A stretch of DNA of 64,000 nt from positions 900,001 to 964,000 of the forward strand of contig JACKEN010000001.1 in assembly GCA_020632995.1 (NCBI GenBank), given 5' to 3'. Each line of letters opens with the position of its first letter. Position 1 is the first letter of the stretch. The DNA comes from Deltaproteobacteria bacterium. GTDB lineage: Bacteria; Myxococcota; Kuafuiibacteriia; Kuafuiibacteriales; Kuafuiibacteriaceae. This document shows, in pieces, positions 47,301 to 52,598 of this stretch. The notes under the pieces were generated by a model. That model was not told where the DNA came from. It did not search any database and worked only from the letters and a program-made list of their open reading frames with translations. The translations under genes and the position numbers were made by a program.

Positions 47301-47815
47301 AGCACGACGTGTTCAAGACCATGCCGCCCCGCCTGCTCGCGTGGACGGTGGCGCGCCAGATGGCCTGCGCCCGGCCGGAGCTCGCGCCGATCCGGGCCCT
47401 GATGGCCCCGGACGAGGTGGGGGCGGCGATCGAGGCGGCCATCCAGCTCTTCCTCCCGGAGGGGAGCGGGGTGGACCTCAACCTGGATCCGCGCCGGGTC
47501 CAGGCGTGGTCGCAGGACATCCGGCGGGTGCTCTCGCCGCAGGCCCTCAAGGCGCTGCGGGACCCGGTGGCGGTGGCCATCCAGAAGAGGGACATGAAGC
47601 GGATGCGCAGGTTCCTCGAGGGGTGCGAGCATACGGCCTCGCGCGCGGCGCTGCTGATGGCGGGGGACGTGGCGGCGGCGGAGCGAGGGCTCGGGGACGC
47701 GGATCTGTTGGTCGACGTCTCGTTCCGGGCCCGAGTCCGGGAGCTTATGCTGTTTACCCTTAGTGAGGACCATTTCCAGCTTAGAGAAAAGCTTGGACTG
47801 GCGATCCGTGCATGA
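35333..47815 (+). CDS. gltI: giant TPR protein, GltI/AgmK-like gliding-motility component
   Basis: A 4160-residue protein made almost wholly of TPR units: long arrays of helices in pairs with signatures such as ALxxLERLYxxAGxxxELAxVLxRR and AIxxYRRVLELDPxxxxAL. It has no signal peptide or membrane segment, so it is predicted cytoplasmic. The last 250 residues are a distinct non-repeat domain common to myxobacterial TPR proteins, ending FTLSEDHFQLREKLGLAIRA. In Myxococcus xanthus the giant TPR protein AgmK (GltI, about 3800 residues) is encoded next to AgmX (GltJ); the same order here, with gltJ starting 31 bases downstream, supports the call. It should scaffold the inner-membrane/cytoplasmic side of the Glt machine. 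It contains the densest run of the GCAAG-N4-CTTGC family in the window. Confidence 0.78.
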   Translation: MSEVQVSEEAIPAAAQPQQADAVRAVLDDDGLLDADRLRSVEAELVGRGAFQELAQLYAGAAERAAEPAVGRQMFLSAGLVWLERLKDPARARIYLSRVLASDPGNPDALGGLWMAARAEGRHAEAADLAEALVEVLPEPERVPVLAALAEVAQGPLGQTERALSALRYAYELDPARWDVLEQARALFEAQGRFADAQQVLDDETRTLLGEAVDRGADALAARAQEALDAAKAHADDPAAQEAVTAVRRLAEAYRRLGEALLTSATHHDLAELCLTRARALGDQEALSRLDELAHLRTGWEAKATGLRDAGFEAPQKRRAAELYLQAAELYARYGQDALRADEYLDRCLLLSPGFPPALRYLDALHRTQGREGGLLKRLNAMAASVKDPRVKADILLRVAQLLEGMVPEDGPPDAEAVEGIVNAYRRLLALEPGHREAVARLVEILAGEGRAADLAQVLEGHLAALTDPYDRTQVHLNLGRVYAEQLGDSARARNHFEAVLALQPTHFLAASALRALYKDAREAPLLLGVQKVLLDHCPDLFSRLDLLTEMAEVAEEVSKDEAFAVRRLAFELDPTAAEARERLETLAGELSRYRALADTFAAAAARRTGAQAEALWIAAGRLYDGKLPRPQDALRAFREALRLNPDNTEAHAALERLLREQDDPAALVEMFRAQLTRTEDPEQALILRAKIGDVMARELGDWPGAIEMMEGVLAQDPDNASALASLDDLYKKTERWADLAKVLDRRAQGADGEGERADLTCRRAKVLEERLERAEEAADLYLDVLNHFPDHPAPAPALAALLERGVAQVRIAEALEPVYGRRGQPARQVEMLAVRMEHALGEARAKLAERAAEIARTRLEDPQAALRLSWVAVAARPGDEALLASTLELARAHGGVEAAAETLGQVLDTQTLEAEVRSRVASALAELLERDLGRPADAIARFRQALDADGSNASAIAALTRLLGAEARYPELAALLKDRIAATDDRAARVQLGLSLAGLLDEHLGDTDGAIEALKAVLSVAREEPSALSRLAELYARSDRHRELVGVLDRIRDASGDPEVKAQSEVRAGEVAHKGLSDPAEALARFERALAHSPAHPGAVRGLERLLDEDAHRVRAGALLAPCYEAAERWPDLVLALESQLAGHMDRAERSALFERIAAVEAEKLDLPVGAFETLSRAFREGLLTESQAEHMAALAQQAGRAKDLARLYEDALGAGSNQPELPRALARLYDGAAADPAKARAAWNRVLEAAPGDGEALEALERLTAAGDNPGALGQVLEKRAEAAATDAERVAFLKRAAAIYEEAAEDLPAAIRVMESARALDPDDRGALAELARYYAEHGDTAKLEEVLGAQAERLEEPLSVANVLVRRAEVKKGRGELAGAIQDFSAALGKAPDHAAARQGLEKLLSSDAAPKAALALEPVYRAAGDWGRLVDAYEILVATSEEPQERVERLVAIRSIYEERLGQLDRAFQAAARAWREAPTREDLLSGLERLGKLSGSVEELIGVLEDQAEALPYVSEERAALRLRVARYAETLLQDRARAVDAYRRAVEERPDALAALEALERLHAKAGEHRELVDVLKKMAGILEQADLRADRLRLAGRILEEQLGDRAQAAHLYEQVIMVQPGDSDALKRLDALYAQARAHEDLARVLRQRVAYSEGEEQAGLRLRLGQIELSARSNPRGALEAYAGILADGAATAGEGAFDGALYALDDLMESIKGQNPEIAGEAARILEPHFLAKEQIAKVVSTKEVQVATAQDPDARKGILQQIARHYAEDLGQPEMAFLSLTRAYSEHPADRGLVESLEALADRADTHEELAELFGQALPSIDERELALHLARTTAQIYDARLSRGDLAVPYYNWVLNLEPEDLSSLKALERIHTKRQDMGALADVYRGMLRVAPDEAARKDLHGRIAEILDSELSDSDGAFAAYRAMLEVDPEDRSVLKRMAALCERSGRLEDLAQVLAKDVELAGSTDEQAQVLLRLATLQRERLDDPEAAVESYARVLELRKGDPGAIAGLAAILRSTGQGRAAAAAVLAPVYRGNGAFPEYVECLQLQVEHSRDAAARRDLLVEIAETYESRLGRPEHAFTYAQRALHEDPGNGGVRARLERLAGENELMEELAAYYLDEVEGVTDHDLALMLRRRVAEIYDGELKDVPRAIAEYGKVLDVAPGDSDALKALERLYREAGSFGALADVYRRRIAQTDDVVARAKLLREFSRLQARELGDAPGAIASLRRLLELEPNDLEALQRLAGLCKQQGRASELSDVLTQLIETADEASPARLDAMLELSRLKLEKLGDVAGAEALLAEILERDPGHEATKELLQERFEDAVAEEDAHRAEAMGDLLATALRKTEQWRPLISVLRMRAEVVTSPLARVPLDREVAEIFEQHLGQPELAFSTLSRVYADAPGLEDVRSNLDRLAEELLMWDELVEVLQAGLPNAHDSELAQDIQRRIAQVLDQKMADKERGAEAWQRVLSSAPMDPEGLAALDRLSESLGRWAAVADVLEKRIQLTEDGDERHELCRRLGAVWDERLSEPAEAIDWYRRARAERPRDRETLLALARLLDPEAHAKELFAVLEALEEGASDDRERLRHKLRMAQIAQEGLRQPGQAIDLYRQVLTLDDDNPKALEGLEALYEHEGRWADLAALLERQVERARDEKELVRLQRRLGLVKGTRLGSVDEAVRSWSEILKRNPNDVEALQALRQIYREAGRYEELVQTLRKLIPLQLDAEGVKGIRFELAEVFLSHLDQREEAIESAKRVLDVEPHTGAELMALEELFVKCGAYGEAVRVMNHRAEQADNKADKIEILFEIARIYEERVGRLIGAATAYEQILELSPTSTKAYEALAAIYEKNGDYRKLVELYNRRLDVTEEAEARKKLLYAIIDVQERWLGHPELAFTAACRAFAEEGADAEAQALAERLADETDNWEILAEVYEEQVDQVGVARAVELRRRLGEIYLDELDDADQAEHQFELVLSMRVEDDLARERLISLYSGQDRWGELIAQLTDKVDLSTDLEEKKLLYRRMAEIEETRLGDVEAAISSTKRVLDLDPDDRRALMELARIFRTHEKWHPLLNALQRLLEKSDDPEEQKKLRMDVAQVWEQGIEDTAQAIEHYKDVLVLDEGYLPALKALERLYTGDERWIELVDVYERQVGLTQDAEEAIRLLTRVANIWEDQFRDLDGAAKTLIRVLEVDPEHLPTVKSLERIWREAEDWEHLIEAKERHIELTADPQEQVGLYLEIGDILLRQLGRVDAAEAAYGEALALDPASKDGVHALGALHERHGNWFNALDMLGREAKLLGARPEAVEIHYRMGKINEEMLMDRDAAMDAYTRALDIDPGYAPAVRALRKMHEEDGRWGEVVSLLAQEAQYSGDSEDKAELFTRTADLSLEQFDDEEAAIRYFDRALEADPQHTPALRTQADLLFAREEWEKAERLLTGLVDRLDRAADQEELCRQYYRLAYIAEKLGDDRQALKRYLASYELDATYLPTLEGLGAALLRSQRWEDAQRVFQTILIQHRTSLTDAEVVDLHWQIGELAAKLDQLDRAKKSFSKALDLDPDHGPTLMASAHLAERQEDWEEAYDHRERLIGLLVGEPRFEALVEQARLCEEKIQEPYRAIDAYQEARRERPDDEAVLRALGRLFDQTGQVPQTIEVLNDLGQVLEDPRARRDVFTQLADVHYQQEKNPVAAVVALNNALDLDPMHIAAFQKIEGILYETRNWPALEENYHRMIKRLPLEQQKARLVLWRSLGDLYSKVLKNEDGARVAYEVVLNKLDPDANDVAEQLAELYAKKRETAPKAVVLYHRLLGKVEDPALPARRLFELYHALGQVDRAFCALGSLVLMRAATADEVKVYTLLLKKAPQWPTGGLTENLWRTQVLHPTCRNALADILSVLYRGGPALFEEAQRGLKLSKKERVDLAAKGRNARVRLRYFDVWQRLHAAMNVGDMEHFHRPGMGQAPRMYPGGTPVLFAGEQHDVFKTMPPRLLAWTVARQMACARPELAPIRALMAPDEVGAAIEAAIQLFLPEGSGVDLNLDPRRVQAWSQDIRRVLSPQALKALRDPVAVAIQKRDMKRMRRFLEGCEHTASRAALLMAGDVAAAERGLGDADLLVDVSFRARVRELMLFTLSEDHFQLREKLGLAIRA
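36337..36350. repeat. GCAAG-atgc-CTTGC palindrome in gltI
   Basis: Perfect arms; read as CAA GAT GCC TTG (Gln-Asp-Ala-Leu), using rare CAA and TTG codons at the arms. Confidence 0.8.
37493..37506. repeat. GCAAG-cgcg-CTTGC palindrome in gltI
   Basis: Perfect 14-bp palindrome including the spacer; read as GCA AGC GCG CTT GCG. Confidence 0.85.
43168..43181. repeat. GCAAG-aggg-CTTGC palindrome in gltI
   Basis: Perfect arms; read as CAA GAG GGC TTG (Gln-Glu-Gly-Leu). A GCAAG-N4-CCTGC variant lies 0.5 kb upstream at 42664-42677. Confidence 0.8.
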
Positions 47816-47846
47816 GAGGGTGACGCTGGGCACGAGTAAGGCTGCG

Positions 47847-50663
47847 ATGAAGTTCACATGCGATAGCTGCGGAGCGCAGTACCTCATTGCCGACGAGAAG
47901 ATCGGGCCCCGGGGTGTCAAGGTGCGTTGCAAGAAGTGCTCGCACGTCATCATCCTGCGGCCCGACGTCCTGGCGGCCCGGGACCCCATGGAGGGGGTCA
48001 CGGAGCGCCCCAGCAACGGCCACAAGCCCCAGACCGGGGGGAGCGCCTCCTCGGTGCCGGTGGCGCCCTCGGTGGCGGCGGCGTCCCGGGGCGGGCTGGC
48101 CGAGGATGTCCTCGCCGCGGCGACCTCGTCCGACATGGGCCTCTCGCAGGAGTTCCGCGCCCTCGGCTTCGACGAGGGCGAGCGGGCCAAGCCGCGCGCC
48201 GCGACCCTGAGCGTAGGGCTGGACCTGAGCCACGCGGCCGGGGTCTCGGGCGAGACCTCCCCCTTCGCGGTAGAGCGCACCGGCGGCTCGCTGGACCTCG
48301 TGCCCCCCGAGCCGGGGCCGGGCGATCGCACCGCGGTGGACTCGCTCATGGTCCACCCCTTCGGGGACGAGCGGACCGAGCTGCTGAACGAAGCCAAGAC
48401 CGACGACAGCGCGCTCCCGACCGGCGACCTGAACTGGGGCGCTGGTCTGGGGACCTCGGCCCTCGCGGACGACGGCGAGGAGCCCTCCACCCGGGTCGAG
48501 AACCTCGAGGGCCTGGCCCGCGCCTCCACCGAGCTCGAGGACGAGCAGGACGACGTCGACCAGGAGGACGAGGACACCCAGGCGGGTGAGAGCCCCCTCG
48601 GCTCGCTCGACCTCGCCCCGAGCGTCGACGTGTCCACCGCGCCGCTCCCCCAGGTGCGTGACGAAGACGACGCGGCGGGCGATGACGACGCCCTCGACGA
48701 GCTGGCCGCGATGCGGGCCTCGCTCGACGCCGACATGGCGGGCATCAGCGCCGACATGAGCGCCTTCGACGGCGCGGACGACGGTCCCCAGACCGTGGTG
48801 GCCCCCCACCCCGAGGAGGAGGCCGGGCTGGCCCGCTCCCTCGCCGACCTGTCCCCTGGTGAGGCCCTCGCTGCGGCCGAGGCCGCGCACCCCTTCACCA
48901 CCGCCCCGGACCAGCCGCTGGGCGCCTCGATGCCCGAGCTGGGGATCCCGCCGGGCGAAGAGGACTCCATCGCCGAGGAGATCGGCAGCGCCTTCGCCGC
49001 CATGTTCGGGGGCGAGGGGGGCGAGGAGCAGGATCCGCTCAGCGCCCTGACCTCGGCCCTGGCCGACGACGACTCCGTCAACAAGGCCGAGACCCGGGTC
49101 TTCGACACCGAGGCCATGGCCAAGGTGGAGGCGGAGCAGGACCGCGCCCTCGGGGTCGACGCGGGCGAGGCCCCCGAGCCCAAGGAGTGGTACGTCGCGA
49201 TCGACGAGGAGCAGGTGGGGCCGCTCACCCGCGCCGAGGTGGCCGAGCACGTCGAGGCGGGCCGCTTGGAGCCGGGTTCGCTCTGCTGGCGCGCGGGCAT
49301 GGGCGACTGGAGCGCCCTCCGCTCGGTGGCGCCCCTCGCCGACCTGGTCGCCGCGCCGGTCGCGGCCCCGGTGGCCGCGCTGGCCGAGGACGAGGACGAC
49401 GCGGTGACGGTGGGCGGCGCGCCGTCCCCCAGCAGCTCCGAGCTGCTGGCGGCCGAGCCCCCGCGCATCGAGCCGGAGCCCGAGCCGGTCCCCCCGCCCC
49501 CCGAGCCGGAGCCGGCCTGGCGGCCCTCGGCGGCGAGCCTGCTCGCCTCGCTCGCGGCGGAGGAGCTGTCCTCCGCCCCCGCCCCCGCGGCGGAGGCCCC
49601 GTCGCCCTCGGCGTCGATGGCGCCCCTCGGCGCCGCGCCGGTCGGGCTGGCGGCGAGCGACGCGCTCGAGAAGCTCCTGGAGGGCGAGGGCGACAAGAGC
49701 GCCGCGGCCCAGTTCGGGGCGGCGGAGAAGAGCGAGTCCTACGTGCGGCCGCTGCCGCGCCGGGCCGACACGGTCAGCTCGCTCCCGCTGCGCGACCCCA
49801 CCGCGGACAAGCAGCGCTCCAACCTCGGCCTGTACATCCTGGGCGGCTTCGCGCTCCTCGGGGTGTTCGTGCTCGGCGGCATGGCCCTGTTCCGCAACCC
49901 GACCCCCGAGCTGAAGACGCCGGAGGGGGCCCTGGCCTCGGCCGGCACCGCGCCGACCCTGGCGAACGCGCCGGGGCTGGTGACCCCGCCCGTCGACCCG
50001 CCGCAGGACAGCCTGCGCCCGGCCCCGACCACGCCCGACCCCGCGGCCGCCCCGGCCGCCGCGGGAACCCCGGACGGCCCCGCCACTCCGCCCACCGCGG
50101 CGGCGATGGTGGCCGCGCCGCCCCCCGCCGAGGTGGCCCCGCCCCCCGCGGCGCCGGATCCGGATCCCGTGGTGGAGGACAAGCCCAAGCGCACCCGTCC
50201 GAGCCGCAAGGAGCGCAGGACCACCACTCGGCGTGAGCCGCCGCCGCCGCCCACCCGGGTGGAGGAGCCGCCTCCGCCCCCGCCGGCCGAGAAGCCGAAG
50301 ACGGTGGAGGACGACCTGTTGGGCGTGGCCAAGACCCGCCGGGTCGCCCCTGAGCCCAAGCGCGGGCTCCCCGACAAGCTCGACGACTCCGACGTGCTGG
50401 GCGTCCTGCGGAGCAACCGCGGCGACGTGCAGCGCTGCCTCAAGGCCCAGACCGCCGCTGACCCCACCCTGGAGGGGACGATGACGGTCGAGCTGGTGAT
50501 CCGCTCCTCCGGCCGCACCAAGGACGTGCGCGTCCGCCCCGACAAGTTCCGCCGCACCGCGGTGGGAGAGTGCATGGTGGGAGCGGTGAAGAAGTGGACC
50601 TTCCCACAGTTCGCCGGTTCCTCGATGCCCCTGGACTTCCCGGTCCGCGTGCGGGCGCAGTGA
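47847..50663 (+). CDS. gltJ: GltJ/AgmX-like motility protein (zinc ribbon, GYF, TM, TonB-like C-terminus)
   Basis: A 938-residue inner-membrane protein. Residues 1-40 are a zinc ribbon (C5, C8, C28, C31). A long acidic low-complexity linker follows, then a GYF domain at about 446-495 (WYVAIDEEQVGPLTRAEV ... GDWSAL), a second Pro/Ala linker, one transmembrane helix near 659-681, a Pro-rich periplasmic span, and a C-terminal domain of about 95 residues (VLGVLRSNRGDVQRCLKAQ ... KKWTFP) of the AgmX/PglI type, related to TonB C-termini. This domain order matches M. xanthus GltJ, in which the zinc ribbon and GYF domains are cytoplasmic and the tail periplasmic. It follows gltI by 31 bases. The ATG was chosen at the zinc ribbon. 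Confidence 0.85.
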   Translation: MKFTCDSCGAQYLIADEKIGPRGVKVRCKKCSHVIILRPDVLAARDPMEGVTERPSNGHKPQTGGSASSVPVAPSVAAASRGGLAEDVLAAATSSDMGLSQEFRALGFDEGERAKPRAATLSVGLDLSHAAGVSGETSPFAVERTGGSLDLVPPEPGPGDRTAVDSLMVHPFGDERTELLNEAKTDDSALPTGDLNWGAGLGTSALADDGEEPSTRVENLEGLARASTELEDEQDDVDQEDEDTQAGESPLGSLDLAPSVDVSTAPLPQVRDEDDAAGDDDALDELAAMRASLDADMAGISADMSAFDGADDGPQTVVAPHPEEEAGLARSLADLSPGEALAAAEAAHPFTTAPDQPLGASMPELGIPPGEEDSIAEEIGSAFAAMFGGEGGEEQDPLSALTSALADDDSVNKAETRVFDTEAMAKVEAEQDRALGVDAGEAPEPKEWYVAIDEEQVGPLTRAEVAEHVEAGRLEPGSLCWRAGMGDWSALRSVAPLADLVAAPVAAPVAALAEDEDDAVTVGGAPSPSSSELLAAEPPRIEPEPEPVPPPPEPEPAWRPSAASLLASLAAEELSSAPAPAAEAPSPSASMAPLGAAPVGLAASDALEKLLEGEGDKSAAAQFGAAEKSESYVRPLPRRADTVSSLPLRDPTADKQRSNLGLYILGGFALLGVFVLGGMALFRNPTPELKTPEGALASAGTAPTLANAPGLVTPPVDPPQDSLRPAPTTPDPAAAPAAAGTPDGPATPPTAAAMVAAPPPAEVAPPPAAPDPDPVVEDKPKRTRPSRKERRTTTRREPPPPPTRVEEPPPPPPAEKPKTVEDDLLGVAKTRRVAPEPKRGLPDKLDDSDVLGVLRSNRGDVQRCLKAQTAADPTLEGTMTVELVIRSSGRTKDVRVRPDKFRRTAVGECMVGAVKKWTFPQFAGSSMPLDFPVRVRAQ

Positions 50664-50694
50664 CGAGGGCGCCCTGAGGGACCTGGCCAGCAGC

Positions 50695-51801
50695 GTGGTC
50701 TCGCTCCACCCCGGCGGCGGGGTGGTCCCGCTGGGCCGCATCGAGATGCACGACCTGGACGTGCTGCGGCTCATCTTGCGCGGCAGCTCGGTGGTCGACT
50801 GGTACCGGCTCCACTTCAAGACGGTGGACGAGGTCCGCGCCTACATCCGGGTCAACGGCTTCGACCCCGACGACCCCACCGACCGGGCGCGGCTACGCGA
50901 GATCCAGGCCCACGCGGTCGAGTACCTCACCGAGCACCTGCGCTATCGCCGGGTGCCGGAGCTGATCCGGGACGCGGAGCTCGAGGACCTGTTCGAGTAC
51001 GCCTCGGGGCGCGGGCGGCGCGCCCACCGGCTCTACGCGTGCCTCATCCTGAAGGTGATGCATGTGGTGCACTACGTGGCCGCCCACGAGCTGCTCTCGA
51101 TGCTCCCGATCTCCAACGCGGAGCTGGCGGTGATCCTGCGGGGCAGGGTGGAGAACGTGGTGCGGGGCCTCATCGAGCGCGGCTTCCCCATCGTGGAGTT
51201 CTCGGGGAACGCCAAGTCCGACTACTCGGTGATCACCAAGCTCCTGGCCAAGAAGGACACCCAGGCCGCCCAGGTGTTCGACAAGCTGCGCTTCCGGTTC
51301 GTGATGAAGCGGCTGGAGGACCTCCCGGCCCTCCTCGTGGCCCTCACCCGGGAGCTCTTCCCCTTCAACTTCGTGGTGCCCAGCCAGTCCGACAACACCC
51401 TGGTGGACCTCGACCGGCTCCTCCAGCGAGCGGGCAACCAGCGCCTGATCCGGGCCCTGATGGCGCCGAAGGAGGAGCTGAACGAGTCCAGCCGCCTCGA
51501 CCTGCACGGCTCCCGGAACGAGTTCTCGGGCCCCGGCTATCGGGTGGTGCACTTCGTCTCGGAGGTGCCGCTGCGCATCGACCGGGTGCTCCCGTTCCAG
51601 AGCCGCCACCTGAGCGGCCGCGGCTCGGTGGTGTTCGGCACGGTGGAGTTCCAGGTCCTGGACGTGGTGACCGCGCACGCGAACGAGCAGGGGGAGAACC
51701 GCCACTCCGCCTACAAGGCTCGCCAGATCGTGAAGGTGAAGGAGCGACTCGAGCGCGGCAAGCGTGAGAAGGTGAACAAGAACGGGGAGGCGGAGGCGTG
51801 A
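50695..51801 (+). CDS. TIGR04552-like protein with a RelA/SpoT-synthetase-like core
   Basis: About 368 residues. An N-terminal helical half (MHDLDVLRLILRGSSVVDWYRLHF) is followed by a region that recalls RelA/SpoT synthetase domains: DKLRFRFVMKRLEDLPALLVALTRELF (cf. the D-R-x-R-x-V ... D strand), GPGYRVVHFVSEVPLRID (cf. GYRAIH) and GSVVFGTVEFQVLD (cf. VEIQI), ending with HSAYK. I recall TIGR04552 as a family restricted to myxobacteria. Whether it makes (p)ppGpp is unknown. The GTG at 50695 lacks a good ribosome site; the ATG at 50746 is possible. It lies 31 bases after gltJ and overlaps the rhomboid gene by 4. Confidence 0.6.
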   Translation: MVSLHPGGGVVPLGRIEMHDLDVLRLILRGSSVVDWYRLHFKTVDEVRAYIRVNGFDPDDPTDRARLREIQAHAVEYLTEHLRYRRVPELIRDAELEDLFEYASGRGRRAHRLYACLILKVMHVVHYVAAHELLSMLPISNAELAVILRGRVENVVRGLIERGFPIVEFSGNAKSDYSVITKLLAKKDTQAAQVFDKLRFRFVMKRLEDLPALLVALTRELFPFNFVVPSQSDNTLVDLDRLLQRAGNQRLIRALMAPKEELNESSRLDLHGSRNEFSGPGYRVVHFVSEVPLRIDRVLPFQSRHLSGRGSVVFGTVEFQVLDVVTAHANEQGENRHSAYKARQIVKVKERLERGKREKVNKNGEAEA

Positions 51802-52598
51802 GACCCCAGGTCCAGACCCAGATCGCCTGGCCGCGGCCGGGCAAGGTCATCATCGGGCTCATCGTGGCCAACGTGGTGGCCTACGTCCTGCAACTCATCC
51901 TGCTCCGGGCGAACCAGGGCTGGGTCGTCGACCTCTACCTCTCGCCGGCCGGGATCTTCGAGCGCGGGCAGGTGTGGCAGCTGGTGACCCACGGCTTCCT
52001 CCACAGCCCCCAAGACGTCTTCCACCTGATCTTCAACATGCTCTGGCTGTGGCTCTTCGGGAGCCGGCTCGAGAAGTGGTGGGGCGAGAAGCGCTTCCTG
52101 TGGGCCTACTTCGTGTTCCTGCTCGGGGGCGCGGCCCTGACCCTGCTCGTCGGCCTGCTGTCGAAGACCGCGGTGCTCTCGCCCCTGCTCCCCTCGTTCT
52201 GGGTGAGGCCGCACCTCGGGGCCTCGGGCGCGGTGATGGGCGTGGTGGCTTCGTGGGGCCTCGTCTACGCGAACGAAGAGATGCACTTCTTCCTCCTCGG
52301 CCGGATGAAGGGGAAGACGTTCGTCCTCATCATCATCGCGATCGAGCTGCTGCGCGCGCTCTCCTTCGACGGCGTGTCCTCGACCAGCCACTTCGGCGGC
52401 ATGCTCGCCGGCCTGGTGCTGTGCCGGGGCCTGTGGCGGCCGAGCAAGTGGCAAGAGATCTTCCGGCGGGCCCGCCTCCAGAAGCAGCGGCGCCGGGTCG
52501 AGCACGAGCTCAAGGTGCTCGAGGGGGGCAAGGGCACCCGAGGCCCGGACGGGCCGCCGAAGGGCCCCGACCCCAAGGATCCGAAGTACTGGAACTAG
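51798..52598 (+). CDS. rhomboid family intramembrane serine protease
   Basis: A 266-residue membrane protease. Six hydrophobic segments lie at about 18-38, 60-85, 95-115, 135-160, 170-185 and 195-210. The L1-loop/WR-type region is visible as FLHSPQDVFHLIFNMLWLWLFG (His and Asn of the oxyanion site). The catalytic Ser is in GASGAVMG (near 142) and the His in SHFGGMLAG (near 197). The C-terminal 50 residues are a charged, Pro-rich cytoplasmic tail. The substrate is unknown; rhomboid relatives process C-terminal sorting tails in some bacteria, and a MYXO-CTERM protein is encoded 9 kb away. GTG start with GGAGG, GTGA overlap with the gene before. Confidence 0.9.
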   Translation: MRPQVQTQIAWPRPGKVIIGLIVANVVAYVLQLILLRANQGWVVDLYLSPAGIFERGQVWQLVTHGFLHSPQDVFHLIFNMLWLWLFGSRLEKWWGEKRFLWAYFVFLLGGAALTLLVGLLSKTAVLSPLLPSFWVRPHLGASGAVMGVVASWGLVYANEEMHFFLLGRMKGKTFVLIIIAIELLRALSFDGVSSTSHFGGMLAGLVLCRGLWRPSKWQEIFRRARLQKQRRRVEHELKVLEGGKGTRGPDGPPKGPDPKDPKYWN

